From assembly GCF_032362555.1 (NCBI RefSeq), contig NC_083505.1, forward strand, positions 9,973,501-10,037,500: a stretch of DNA of 64,000 bases, read 5' to 3'. Made by a program: the position numbers and the translations under genes. Under the pieces are notes generated by a model. It had not been told where the DNA came from, made no database searches, and saw only the letters and a list, made by a program, of their open reading frames with translations. Shown here piece by piece: positions 39,227 through 51,054 of this stretch; position 1 is the stretch's first letter, and each line of letters opens with the position of its first letter. The stretch comes from Amyelois transitella. Its lineage: Eukaryota > Arthropoda > Insecta > Lepidoptera > Pyralidae.

Positions 39227-42200
39227 CTGAAAATAGAAAGATAATGTTTAATGACTTATTTTTATTTGTATCGCATTTGGAGCAATTTTCATGAATTTTA
39301 CACAGACAAAACATCTTATTGAATTCCATGCAGGGATTAACACTGCCGCTGCTTTCATATCTGGAAATTCTCACGGGAGTAAACAACCTGCAAGTACAAA
39401 GTAACAAAGTGCCCAGCATAAAAGTTTATTTTTTGACACATCTGCGTTTTGTTTAGGTCTAAATTTTTATTATTATTTTTTAGTGTTATGATAAGTAAGT
39501 CAACGCAAAAGTGAAAATATTCGGCGGCTTGTGTGCCAAATAATTTATTTCCGGTAAAGATACTTAGTATAAGTTTTAAAATATGTAAATGATTTATTTA
39601 AATATTTTATAACTAAAAAAAGTATGAAGTACCTATCTATGTCTGTTCAATGATATATTTCCTGGCTTACGTAAATCACTCATTCAATAGTATTATAATT
39701 TACGAGGAAATTTCATAAAATCTGGCCATCCAAACAAAAACAGGTCAATGCCTAGATTCAAAATGAGTAAGTAGTTTAATGTTTTTACAGAGCTTTAAAA
39801 ACAACGTACCGTATATAACTAACGATTATTACTGTTGTCGTAGCGGAATAAGACATATTTATATCTTTTCGGATTATTTTAGGGCATATGGCGTATTAAC
39901 ATTTACGCATTCATCGTGTTTTTCAGATCTTGGCGAAAAATCAAATTGGATGGAAAAATCCAAAAGCGGAAGTTTTCGTGTTAACTTTTATGCGATTAAC
40001 TACCTTTTGCAAGGGGCTTTGATCTTTCGGAAATTTTATAAATTCTTATTATGGCGAATATCACTGTGTGTGGTGTTGGTTGGATATTAAAAGATTCTAT
40101 GGTCGGCAATTCGACATAGGTATATCATCTTTTGAGTAAATGTGAAGACAACGTTATTTGGAAAATTACAACAGCTGGGTATGATAGCTACTTCACACTA
40201 GTGTTAGAGAAAGCAAACACAACGATTTTCAGGGTGCGATGTTAGAGAAAGCAAAAGCAATAGCAGCGCACTCCGTCTAAGTATAATACGCATGGGTGGT
40301 GTTGGGATCGCTGAGGAATATACATACATACATATGGTCACATCTATATCCCTTGCGGGGTAGACAGAGTCAACAGTCTTGAAAAGACTGAATGGCCACG
40401 TTCAACTATTTGGCTTAATGATAGAAATGAGATTCAAATAATGACAGGTTGTTAGCCCATCGCCTAAAAAAGAATCCCAAGTTTGTGAGTCTATCCCTTA
40501 GTCGCTTTTTACGACATCCATGGGAAAGAGATGGAGTGGTCCTATTATTTTTTGTATTGTTACCGGGAACCACACGGCACAGGAATATAATTTTACCTCA
40601 TACAGGTCTGGCGAGCGTCTGGCGCGTTCTGCTAACGCGGCGTGCAGATGGTACAGCAGCAGGCCGCGGAGGTGCGCGTCGCCCGCGCCCAGGGCCGCCA
40701 CCGTGCGCAGCGTGCCTCGGCACAGGCTCTCTTTCAATGCCAGCCGGGACTCCGACAGCTCTGAAAATGTAGTAATTATTTACGCTAGTTAAACGAAGCA
40801 CAAAACTTTTGAAGTGATCAGCTCCTTTAATTTGCTCTCTGCATTGTTGGTATTCATTATATGAGCTAGTCTGAAATATTTGTTGCAAATAAAGGACGCA
40901 GCGCTGAACTAAGTGTTTATGTCGTCATCTTCTCAATATTAAGTTTTCTCAAGAGGAGCATAAAATTATCACAATTGGTAGGTCTAGGCATTATCCCCTC
41001 AAGTTAAATAGCAGTTCACGGAATAAAAGCTTTTGTGTAAACGGCATTACTGAATGACTATGCAAATTAGCTTGTTTACGTTAAATCAATTTAAGTTATG
41101 CAGCCGGAGTTCTTGGCACCATGCCACAAGAGCACCTCATTTTTCAGATTAAATATTAAATTTTCTTTTTTTATAATAGGTTTAATTGTATATATCTAGT
41201 TTTAGTTTATTTTTAATTATTTTGTAATGATCAATCGGTAGTTTGTTTTTATGTAAGGTTCGACTGGCAGAGAATGCCTTTTGACATTAAGTCCACCTGT
41301 TACATTACGTTTATAAAGTTAAAATAAATAAATAATATTAAATAAAAACGGTACATGTTGTATACACATAAGTTTACTTTAGGTATGTTGTATGTAAGTT
41401 TTATTATTGTGCAATTATAAAAATTGTAAATTACTAATTGCATTTACACTTTCAATTATGATTGATTTCCGTTCGATAGCCAAACTTTACTTAAGGTTTG
41501 GCTCTTGTTTTAAAAAAGTTGGCACCACAGATAACGCAGACCTTCATCGATCTTCGACGGCAAGAAGCCAAGTCGATCACACACATTCTAATCAAAAGTT
41601 GAGGGCACTTTGTTAACCGATTCATTTGTTAATTTGGTGTTGTTACTCTTTACATCTCGTCAATAAACACTGGTAGCTGTTAATTTAATCGATGAAATGT
41701 GTTTTTTCAATCGATTAGTTTTCAAATGTTGCAATACTAACGGCACCGGTAGACAGATCCACCTTGTCACTACGTGCGGCCGAGCGTTCCTCGCGGCGGC
41801 GCCCATATCAATCGGCGTTCAATCGACTAACTGACCCACTCGTTGTAAACGTCCCCGATTTTATTCTATTGCGTAGTTACTCGTCGCAGGCCGGGCCACG
41901 CTATTCTGAACGATCGTTGCAATACTAACTGCATAATTTAATACTCGTCGCATTGTTTTATGCATCACCAAGTTTATGGTTTGACGCAGTTATTGCAACG
42001 GCGTAATAATATGGAGTTACAACGACAGGACTGGACAATCTCCAATGACGATTTAAGCGATCATAAGATATTATTTGTTATTATTTTCTCGTCGTCAAGA
42101 AAGGTCATGTTAAGTGTAGGTATATTCACTTATGCGAAGTATGAGATACTTTATAGGTACTTACTATGAAAAAAAAAAGCAATCTCCTACCAACATTGAG

Positions 42201-45200
42201 TAGTTAATTTAAAACAAAGATAGATTGTCTGCTGATTCCTGAGATTATCATTATAAATATTATAAATATCAACATAAAATAAAATGTTTACAAAATACAA
42301 ATAAATGGTCGTTGCACACATGGGCGGTTTTACCTTGGTAAGTGCTATCTCGTTCCAAATGTGCATAACCGTGTCAAATAAATGCGGTATTGCGCGTATC
42401 CATTTTGTTAAAAATTTTACTTAGATTCAGTCAGCCCAAAGCATGTTCGAGATCCGTGTCGTCGGATATCAACTCAATGATACTCATAAACTTAAATTAA
42501 CTCTAAATATCTATGAATACTTAGATGAGCTAAGATCTTTCTCACTAGGTAGAAATCCGCGTATGAAAACAATCCATTAACGAAAATTGATAATTAAATA
42601 TCTGTGAAGCAGTGTTAGCAACTTAATTGTGTGAAAAAGTCGGTATATTAGCTTAAACAAAGTTTTAAGAAAACTTTAAGTTTCCCTTTAAAAATGTACC
42701 TACCAACGTTTTTCGTGACGTTGGGGTTCATTTTTAGTGACTTCTTTGGCTAATGAGATATTAATTAGGAGAAAAACATGAAATTGAAGAAAATCTGTAG
42801 ATTCGTATGTGATGCTGTAGATCTAACTAGAAAACTAAAGTAATAACTTGATGAGGAGGGGCTCACTGCTCTATAGATGAAAGAGAAAATATGACACAAT
42901 AGCATATTTGTGAACAACCCACCGAGTGATAGATGATCCAACTAGAGGACGCCAGAAAAATACCGTTAATTCCCGTTTCCGCGCGAATCTCCGGGAATCC
43001 TCTCTTAGCGCACCGCTAGACTGCATAAGTAACCTATAAAACCAAATTTCAAGTCTCTTGACCCAGCGGTGTAGGCTATCAGTCAGTCAGTACTTAATAT
43101 TTATATATACATAGATTGCAACAACAATTAAATATTTTTACATTCATCACCCTCACAAGCTATTGTGAGGGTGATGAATGTTAAAATATTTATAAATTAT
43201 TTATAAACTAGCTTTCCGCCCGCGGCTTCGCCCACGTGTAATTCGGTTATATATAGCGTTTTTTAATGATCTCGACAGGGCTTTTTCTTCCACATGCTGA
43301 AATCTTGTTACAACTGGAATTAAATATAGCCTGTGTTACTCAGGGATGATGTAGCTTTCTAATGGTGAATGTTTGAAATCGATTCAGTAGTTTCGGAGTT
43401 TATCGATTACATGTGTAAACAAACAAACATATAAAAAAATAGATTTTTCCTCTTTATAATATTAGTATACATACAAATCTATATAGAAAAAGTAAAGCGA
43501 GACAAAATCATCGTCTCAAAAGAAAAAAAAAAACAGGATTTATAGGACGAAGAGGCCTTACAGGATTTCCTTCTGTTTAAGTATTTGCGTCTGATAGTCA
43601 TCATCCCATGTGAATGAGCTGATGATGGAAGGTACAACTCCTCAACGGTTAGGAGTTGAAAGAAAATTCTTACGAAGTAATACGTACATGTGAGGCTATT
43701 AGGTTGACCTGATAATAAAAAGTAAATCTCATTAACGTTAAGAATTTAGGTGAAAATGGATGCGGACAAATTTCGTCTCTTCACTTGTTTCCTTTTAGCT
43801 GTTTGTATGGGTAGTGTTAACACAAAATAGGGATTTAAAGGCGTGATGTTATTAATGTTATGCATGTATGTACAATACATAATTATGTATGTTATTATGT
43901 ATGTTAAAGAGACGACTGAAAGTTGTCATACAAAGTCTTTTTTTTTTAAGGATGGGAAATCATCAAATGACCTCTCCCGCTCTGGGTGGAACGGAAGGGA
44001 GTGTCAGACTTTTACTGACTAAAACCCACCTCGTTCCTTCAGTTGCCACGGTATCTCGTTAGAACTTTCCCGCAGCCCCGGCTCAGTTTATACCGTTTCC
44101 CCCACTTGGGGGTTGACATTTCAAAAATCCCTTCTTAGTGCTCACTTATGTTACTAAAGGAACCTCTGTTCAAAATCTCAGACTCCTATACCGAGCGGTT
44201 TCGGCTGTGCGTTAATAAATCAGTCACCCAATCGCACCCCCTAAATCACGATTGGAGGGTAGTTTGAAAAAACTTATAATGTCAAACATATTTACTTGCC
44301 TATGTACGTGTTCATGCCAAGTTTCAAGTTTATAAACCCAAGGAATAAGATTTTTCATAGAAACGTTTTTACCCCTTTTCCCCCCCTTGGGGGTTGAATT
44401 TCCAAAAATCCTTTCTTAGTGCTCCCCTACATATCCCAAGGAACCTACATTCCAAATTTCAGCTGTCTACGACCAGTAGTTTCGACTGTGCGTTGTCTGT
44501 CAGTCAGTCACTCAGTAACGGAAGAGTTTTATATATATAGATAGTACCTATAATGCAACGCGAAAGTAGATTGTACGTAGTAGATTGTATAATGATTATA
44601 TGTGAAGTAGAATGTATAATGGAAACGGATATCGTATTTTGTAATACGATCATTAGTACATTGTTTTGATTATCACGTACTTAGGTATGTTTCAATAATC
44701 AGAAAAACATAGTCACTTTCATGATTAAGTAAGAAATTACGAGAGCAAATCGGTAGATTGGAAACTCTTCGGGAACAGGCGTGATGTAGGTATGTTTAAA
44801 AATATAATTCATCTTTACAAACCTTGACATGCTGGAAACCGCAATTTGTTCCAGAAACACAACACCAATTTAGTATGTGGGTGATTTATGACATTAGCTC
44901 ATTACCTTGTTAGACTTGTGGTGCGGTCGAAGGCGAACACATTTTATATTAAAAATGGTTGAATTACTTTTAAATTTATAGTCATTTCTCTAAAACGCTG
45001 AGTTTAAAAAATTAAACATCTGTCACCGAAATAAAAGATAATCGATGAATGCAACTGCTACGAGAAGACGGTAACGGCGTCAAGAGGACGCTACGACAGC
45101 TACTAGATGAGAGGCTCTTCTACGAAAAGTGACTAAGTACGACGTAACAAAAATTTTGAACCAAGAATTTTTTTTCTTGGTTTAAAATTATTTTTTTTGT

Positions 45201-48200
45201 TCTCAAGGTTTTACACCCTTAATAAGTTGTCTTTATCAGCGAAATATATAAATGTGTGCAATTTGTCTAGAACTTGATAGATTTGGATAATTATTAACAA
45301 TAACCAGACATAAAGTCAGACTATGGAATTGTTTACTGCTAGACACACATGATAGTAAATATTTATTTGGTTTTAAGAAAGGAGTAGGGAAACTCAGGAA
45401 GTGTTCGTCGTAAAGCATGTTCTATTTATATTGTACCACCTACATGAAGGTTTACTTATTTGCCTTGTAGTCACCTTGTACAAAATTTTAATTTAGTCTA
45501 AGTTCTTGTTGTATTTTTTTTTTCTTTATTTTACATTTGCTATTTCATGTCTTTTATAAAAATCTGGTATTAGTTGACATTCAGATTTTACGTGATTACA
45601 CTTTTTTATGATTCAAGTATTTGTAAGTTAACTAATGATACAATCATATGATGGATGTAAAATGAAACTTATTTTATTATGTGAAAGTTGTTAAATTAAA
45701 TACCTAAAGCCAGCAAAATTAAAAAAGAGTTAATTCCGTAGCGACAATGGAGATAAATAATACCATTCAGGTGCGTTCCAATAAATCCGATTCTCAAATT
45801 CAATCTTAACCTCAAATCAACAAAAATATGATTCGAGTATGGTATGAATCTTGAGATCCTTTTCAAAATCATCGTATCGAGACGAAACTGGTCATCTAGA
45901 TCTAAAGTGCCTACCAAACTTCCCAACATACTTTGCACACTAGCAATTTGTTGAGGGGAGGTTATATTGTTACAATTATCACAACACCAAGGAGATATAG
46001 GATCTGTAGGCGTCAGCGGTAACAGAACTCCAACGCATTCTCTGTTGAAACATTTCAATGCTGATAGTCTTGTACCCATTTCAGCAGGGTCTTTACAGCG
46101 CTCACATTGACACCAAAATTGCTTAGTTTTGAACAGCTGACAACGTCTTGCAGGTGTGCACCACAAAATGCTAGTGTAGCAGGTCAAGATCTCTTCTCCG
46201 ATTTCAAGGTCTTTGCTCGCATACACGCGCATTGTGTAATCACGATTGAACACATTCTTCGTGTTCGGTATACAACTGTGATTGAGAAACGATGATATTG
46301 GGTATATTCCTCGCAGAGGCGTCTTATTTTCCTTTAGATTCCAGGATATTCTAAATGAGTTCATTTTCAAAATAGAGTCGATTGCTTTAATCATTTTTAT
46401 GTGTTTCTCGGGAGTTATAAACAAGGAACAGGAAGTCTCCATAATTTTTGAATTGAGGTTAATTTTATTCTTTTGCAATACAGACAAAAACTGCTTTTGT
46501 TCTTCGTCCAGAAGTAGTAGGCGTAAATAAATAAGCATTTCAGCCTGCACTTTGGTATCGGCACTATTACATTTTCGCTTCCAATTCTGACAAATAAACA
46601 CGCAATCCTTGACATGCTGTTGGGAATTTACACAATCTTCGGAACAAACTGACAATGCACATTTTTCACAGGGATAGCAAGAAGCACTTGTGTCATAACA
46701 GACTGTGCAAAACTCTTTTTCAGAGGAATCTGCCCGAGGTCCGACAGCCAGAGGTTTATTTGAGAATATAAGAGATCCACTTTTAATTGGTTTGCTGGCA
46801 AATAATCCACGCCCCCCAAGTGCTGATGATTTGATGACCCAATTTCGCGTCGTTGTCTCTTCTGACTTGTCTTGACAATTGAATGTGTCCATGTTTATGA
46901 TGGTTCCAGATATTAACTGTTTTCCTATGATCGTTCTGGCCTGTAGGACTGGAATCGCGCTGCGGCTGACTGAAGTCGTCCATCGATACACATGACCCGA
47001 AATCAAAATAGCCTCTGGAATACTCATATTCATCTTGTTTATGAATACGGCTTACGTGTCCAAACTGACGTAACATTTTCGTTTAACGATTTATGTGAAG
47101 TTTACTATCGAATTTTCATCTGTAGATACGTTCATTTAGATTTCATTTGTAAAACCGTTATTCACAATATACGTCTTGTATGTTGATATGATAGTAAGGC
47201 GACGGTTTTTTAGTGGTTAGAGTGTGCGACTCTTCAGCTTACTTCTTTCAAGGTACCCGTACCTACCCGTGTTTAAAAATCTCACTATTTTTGAGTAACG
47301 TAAATAAGTTCAGAATAAATGCTTTTGTGGATATTGAACTCAACCAAATTGAAAAAGCTCCAATAAAATTTGAATCAAATTCTTAGATTTAGTCGGTTTC
47401 CCACATTTCTTTATTTATTAATGATATTTCTTAGCCTATTGTAATTTGAAATATGATATTACATCTAAACTAGGTAAATCATTTGTTGTATGATTTTCCT
47501 TCAGTCTATATATTGTAAATTGACGTCTGGTGAAACTGCTGCAGTGAAGTTTGTTCCGCCGCTTCTTCTACATATGCGCTTTAGAAGCGGTAGTAGTTAT
47601 AATTAGATTTAAGTGATGTGACGTCAATAAGTGATACCTTGTATCCAATTTTGAAAATAAATGTATTCTATTCTATTCATCACCATTTTTTTCAAATATA
47701 GATAGAAATAAGAATAGGACGACTAAGGGACTAAGGGAAAGGCTTATAAACTTGGGATTCTTCTACTAGGCGATGGGAATTCTATCATTCGGCCAAACAG
47801 CTGAACGTGGCCAATCAGGCTTTTCAAAACTGTTGGCTCTGTCTACCCCGGAAGGGATAAAGACGTGATTATTTGTATATAAATGATGTATGTTTTAGAC
47901 GCATTAGTTTATCTGACACGGTAAACCGTGAACCGTGTCAGATAAACTAATACGTGTAAAATAGTTGTCATATTTTGAGTTATTAGGGCCTTAGAACGTA
48001 GGTAATAAATGCACAATGTAATAATTAGGTCCCGTGGATTCCTTTGTACTCGTAAAACACAAATAAAACAACAGAATATACGCGGGTGGCCGGATGATAA
48101 AATGAGATTGCTCACAAATAGGTGGCACCACGTTGTTAAAAAATTAATGTTTAAAATTATGTTGATAATTTTAATATAATGTATATAAATATACTTATAT

Positions 48201-51054
48201 AATAAACTTTTTCTCTCAACATACATATTATCACTTTTTTTTATCCCTTACGGGGTAGACAGAACCAACAGTCTCTTAAGACTGAAAGCCACGTTTTGGT
48301 TCAACATAGACTTTAAAGTTATAAAAATAAAGACTATAAACTCATTGATGGGCTGTCAATGACTTGGACGGTTTGGTTTGTCTTTCAACAATGTTGACGT
48401 GCCTCTGATTTGTCAAAAAAAAAAAATTGTAGTGGATATCAGTGCTAGAATGTAAAGGTCAATCAAGGGAAAAGCTTATAAAGGTGTGAGTAATTTAAAT
48501 ACTGCGGTTAATTTGAGTTATCGTAGCGCTACCAATAAATTATTTTCGTCATTGATCTTTGAGCACGTTCGAAAAATTTGCACCCAAAGAATGGTATGTC
48601 AACAAACCTGCCAATTGTCAACTACCCAAACTCTATTTCGGTAACACCATAAATGCTACGACCCACGACATCGAATGCATTCACCCCGATAGTGGGTCAT
48701 TGACTGATCGTGTGTTTTCTCAATGAGTTGAATAGAAGTGCTCTTTATCGTCCTATGAAGGAAGTTACAGAAATTGGCTAATACTTATTTCCACGTTTAT
48801 TCATTTACAACAAATGTAATTTGACCAAAAACTTAAATTATGTTACCCATACGCCTTTTTTTTAAAGAAGTTAAGCAGCTAATAGCGTGTCGATAGTGTC
48901 AGTGAAAGAACAGCTTTAGATATATTTTATTCAATTAGGTATTAAGGTACAAAAACGAATGACAAAAAGAAATCTGAGTCTTTCAACATACTTTTTTTTA
49001 AACCTTTTGGTAAGCATAATATTAATATTAAGCGAGAAATTATAATTAAGCGTTGCTGTCTTTATGCTGACATCGAGTTGTGAGGAAGTTTAAAGTACTT
49101 ACGAGAGTAGAGAGGGTCATATACTAGGGGTTGCTATGTTATATTTCCTGCCGCGCAAGATGAGACGATCAATGAGACCATTGATAGGATAAAGAATAAT
49201 TGTACCTATTTTTCTGTTACTTTGCGATCATTATATACTTATTCATATTTATTTTTTAAAAGTAGTCGTTATCAATTGCTTTTATCGAAGACTTTATGTT
49301 AATTAAGACTGCTATCCAAATTATTAGGAAACAGCCCTGTCGTGATTTGAATGCAAAAGAAGAATATGAATGTTTTACTTATAGCGTTTTGTTATGTAAT
49401 AATGACATGTATGATTTTAGATTAATTTCATAACAAAGGTTTCTTATAAGAATAATTCGATAAGTCACATATGATACGATTGAGAAGTCTTTCAAGATTA
49501 ATTCAGATGTAAATCATGATAAAAATATCTTTGACTTACAGGCAGATAATGTATCAGTAAAGATTTTATTGTATTGTAAGTCGGCATTTTTGAATAGAAC
49601 ACAGATACGATACACATTAACAAACAAAAGGTGCGATCAAATTAAATTCTTACAGCAGTTTCTGAGCTCATCATGTACAAGGTAAATATCGCGGTTGGTG
49701 AATATATTAGAGCCAGCAAGCTAGAAGTTTCATTACTCATATAAATATTGAAAAATGTTGTATCTAAAATGTTAATATAATGTAGGTATGAATATTTCGC
49801 TGGAATTTCTCATTTCTTACCATGCCAACGTAATCCTTCAGTCTCTCCTAATTCCCAAATTAACCGGCATTGTAGATCCAAGATGATTTGATTGGTTTTA
49901 GGAATAAATTTAATGATGCGATGACTCAAAAAGAATTCTAATTCATCTACATTTTCGAAGTCTAATGTGCCCATTAAGCTTCCTAGAGCACTTTGCACTG
50001 CACTAATGTTTTGAAATGGCACTCGTAAACCGCATTCCAGACATCGCCAGGCCGAGCTTGCCTTCAGTGGGTCTAGCGGCAGCAAGGACCCTGAACATTC
50101 AGTCACAAAACACTTTAGGGCAGCTAAAAGAGTGCCACGCTCGGTGGGGTCTGCACAACGATTACACTTGCACCAAAAATGTTTTGTTTTATAAAGATGT
50201 GCTCGGCGAGCTGCAGTTCCCCATAGGAAACCGGTGTAACATGTAAATATTTCGCTCCCAGCGCGTATTGGTTTTACTACTTTAACTGTCATTTGACCAT
50301 CCCGGTTAAATGTGTGTCTAGTGTTAGACACGCAGCAGTGATTCATCAACGACGAGACAGGATACAACCCACGTGTGCTGGCCTCCTTTTTGCCATAAGG
50401 GGGAACTATTTCGAACGCGTTAGCATCAAGAGCTCGTGACGCGTGAACCATTAATTCTTCTTCTTCTTCTAGAATATCAAAGAAACCCTTGAGTGCTTTA
50501 ATTTCCGATCCATGTATTTCTTGTGTATGAGCTTGTAGTGATGCCAAAAGCAGTTTCTGGTCTTCATTCAGTAGCAATGATCTTATTGCTGTTAACGCGC
50601 GCAACAGAAGCGAATGGTCGACTTCATCAATGGGTGCTTTAGTAGACCAATGGGAAATAATTGCACAATCGTTGTAATGAATATTCGTATCTTGACACTC
50701 TTTTGAACACAACAGTAATGCACAATTTGTACATTTGAAAAATGTATCTGTTTCCAACTTGTTACACACTGAGCATCCCGCCTGCATCGTAGTTCCGGCT
50801 CGAGGACCCCTGATAAGAGGATGATCCACAAAAAGTACTTCCCCTGACATGAGGTCTTCAGTGGCAAACAAGCCTCGCCCACCCAAAGGAGAGTCTGCTA
50901 TTGTCCATTTGCTGATGTGTTGAATGCCGTCCGAATGGTCGTAAAGTCCAAGGTGCTCTTTCACCATTAGTGTCAATTGCTCCAACGACAACATCCTGCC
51001 GTGACTCGCCCGGTGACGGCACTGCACTGCGCACTCGATGCGAATATAATACAA
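39071..51054 (-). CDS. msta-like SET and MYND domain gene (SmydA), isoform B transcript
   Basis: Proposed transcript: exon 49821-51054 (SET-MYND), then 40597-40760, then 39071-39226, with phases 1 and 0, giving about 517 residues. The first exon has the SET start (SPLGGRGLFATEDL), MYND zinc ligands CSVC...CTNC..LLCSKEC...HYNDC, the SET core RGLYPVSSLMNHCC (usual NHSC has Ser in place of the first Cys), EIFTCYT and the post-SET FWCKCNRC. The shared 3' exons add the alpha-helical C-terminal lobe (LRGLLLYHLHAALAERARRS). This is the arthropod SmydA group that includes Drosophila msta; the family name implies lysine methyltransferase ability but activity is not proven for most members. The start ATG at 51054 is the first in frame and could be upstream of the real one. 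Confidence 0.75.
40318..40557 (-). repeat. Full-length SINE beside the shared msta exon
   Basis: Antisense copy running from AGGACCACTCCATCTC (at 40540-40557) to the CCCCGCAAGGGATATAG block and the ATGTATGTATG tail at 40320. It lies 40 bases from the donor of the exon at 40597. Confidence 0.75.
40597..40760 (-). CDS. Shared penultimate exon of the msta-like gene
   Basis: Acceptor TTTTCAG at 40761-40767 and donor GAG|GTAAAA at 40597. It encodes 54 complete codons rich in Ala/Leu/Arg (LSESRLALKESLCRGTL..), strongly G+C-rich compared with the rest of the region. The motif LRGLLLYHLHAAL matches the helical C-terminal region of SmydA proteins. It is the only such exon I found downstream of either SET-MYND exon. 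Confidence 0.75.
41230..41340 (+). repeat. Second copy of LINE 3' tail
   Basis: GTTCGACTGGCAGAGAATGC, GACATTAAGTCCACC and an AATAAATAAAT tail parallel the element at 11880, with several differences. Confidence 0.55.
41341..42960. other. Inside the msta-like intron; contains a G+C-rich patch
   Basis: 41740-41930 is strongly enriched in CG dinucleotides and begins and ends with a copy of GTTGCAATACTAAC (41727 and 41914). No exon is recognised. The rest is AT-rich. Confidence 0.35.
42961..43115. repeat. Common repeat fragment
   Basis: Contains TTCCCGTTTCCGCGCG, CCAAATTTCAAGTCTCTTGA, ACCCAGCGGT and TCAGTCAGTCAGT, shared in pattern with 62050-62210 and 44340-44520. Probably the 3' part of an RTE-like or SINE family. 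Confidence 0.5.
43129..43192. repeat. Long palindrome, 19 bp perfect plus 11 bp after one mismatch, 4-nt loop
   Basis: Arms 43140-43158 (ACATTCATCACCCTCACAA) and 43163-43181 are exact reverse complements around the loop GCTA. After one mismatch the pairing continues for a further ten or eleven A/T pairs outward. Confidence 0.9.
43208..43460 (+). repeat. 'CTAGCTTTCCGCCCGCGGCT' lepidopteran repeat
   Basis: Starts at CTAGCTTTCCGCCCGC, passes GTTACTCAGGGATGATGTAG and ends with TATAATATTAGTATA, the usual ends of a very common lepidopteran repeat. Related pieces lie at 57590-57740 and, in antisense, at 37628-37660. Confidence 0.6.
43940..44110 (+). repeat. Common lepidopteran repeat ('CATCAAATGACCTCTCCCGC')
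   Basis: The order GAAATCATCAAATGACC, GGGAGTGTCAGACTTTTAC, TGACTAAAACCCACC is one I associate with an interspersed repeat widespread in moths. It runs directly into the next repeat. Confidence 0.5.
44088..44545 (+). repeat. Two consecutive copies of an RTE-3'-like repeat
   Basis: Both halves carry TTGGGGGTTGA, AAAAATCC(C/T)TTCTTAGTGC, AAGGAACCT and a GTTTCG(G)CTGTGCGTT ending in a TCAGTCA series (44100-44240 and 44370-44520). They are about 80% similar by eye. Confidence 0.55.
45152..45189. repeat. 16-bp palindrome with one mismatch and 6-nt T loop
   Basis: AATTTTGAACCAAGAA and TTCTTGGTTTAAAATT pair at 15 of 16 positions around TTTTTT. Confidence 0.8.
45764..47033 (-). CDS. msta-like alternative SET-MYND exon, isoform A
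   Basis: Second SET-MYND exon, lying inside the long intron of isoform B. It encodes ALGGRGLFASKPIKSG, MYND ligands CTVC...CEKC..SVCSEDC...HVKDC, RGIYPISSFLNHSC, EILTCYT and FWCQCERC. It ends at AATG|GTATTA in phase 1, exactly the phase needed to enter the exon at 40760. With the shared exons the protein would have about 529 residues from the ATG at 47033, or about 482 if the internal Met at 46892 is used; the latter gives an N-terminus more like isoform B. The donor's -3/-1 context is weaker than that of isoform B. It could alternatively be a separate gene with its own undetected 3' exons. Confidence 0.75.
47034..47480. other. Upstream region of msta-like exon A
   Basis: No gene is recognised. 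If isoform A has its own promoter it must lie here. A TRR-rich, AT-rich sequence without clear TATA-plus-initiator arrangement. Confidence 0.3.
47480..47690 (+). repeat. LINE-like 3' end with (TTCTA)n tail
   Basis: Contains TTTGTTCCGCCGCTTCTTCT, GCGCTTTAGAAGCGGTAGTA and GAAAATAAATG followed by TATTCTATTCTATTC. I recognise this as a widespread lepidopteran 3' repeat; the short pentamer tail is typical of non-LTR elements. Confidence 0.5.
47712..47890 (+). repeat. SINE copy
   Basis: GGGATTCTTCTACTAGGCG, CCAAACAGCTGAACGTGGCC and TTGGCTCTGTCTACCCCG are all present; the first quarter is missing. Confidence 0.7.
47903..47951. repeat. 20-bp perfect palindrome with a 9-nt loop that repeats the arm tip
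   Basis: ATTAGTTTATCTGACACGGT (47903-47922) is the exact reverse complement of 47932-47951. The loop AAACCGTGA itself contains ACCGTG, so the left arm can also pair with it as a shorter hairpin (CACGGT AA ACCGTG). Confidence 0.9.
48236..48490 (-). repeat. Fragmentary SINE pieces
   Basis: 48240-48300 is antisense SINE 3' sequence (TATCCCTTACGGGGTAGACA); 48455-48485 is a sense piece (GTCAATCAAGGGAAAAGC). They are probably remnants of two copies. Confidence 0.5.
48491..49809. other. Spacer inside the msta-like gene, no exon recognised
   Basis: I looked on the minus strand for private 3' exons of isoform B and saw none. AT-rich, without protein-like frames. Confidence 0.4.

Noticed and set aside
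43500-44550. TCAGTCAGTCA series as a CRISPR or satellite array
   Set aside because: The units belong to interspersed retroelement-like repeats with unequal spacing and no regular spacers; CRISPR is not expected in an insect genome.
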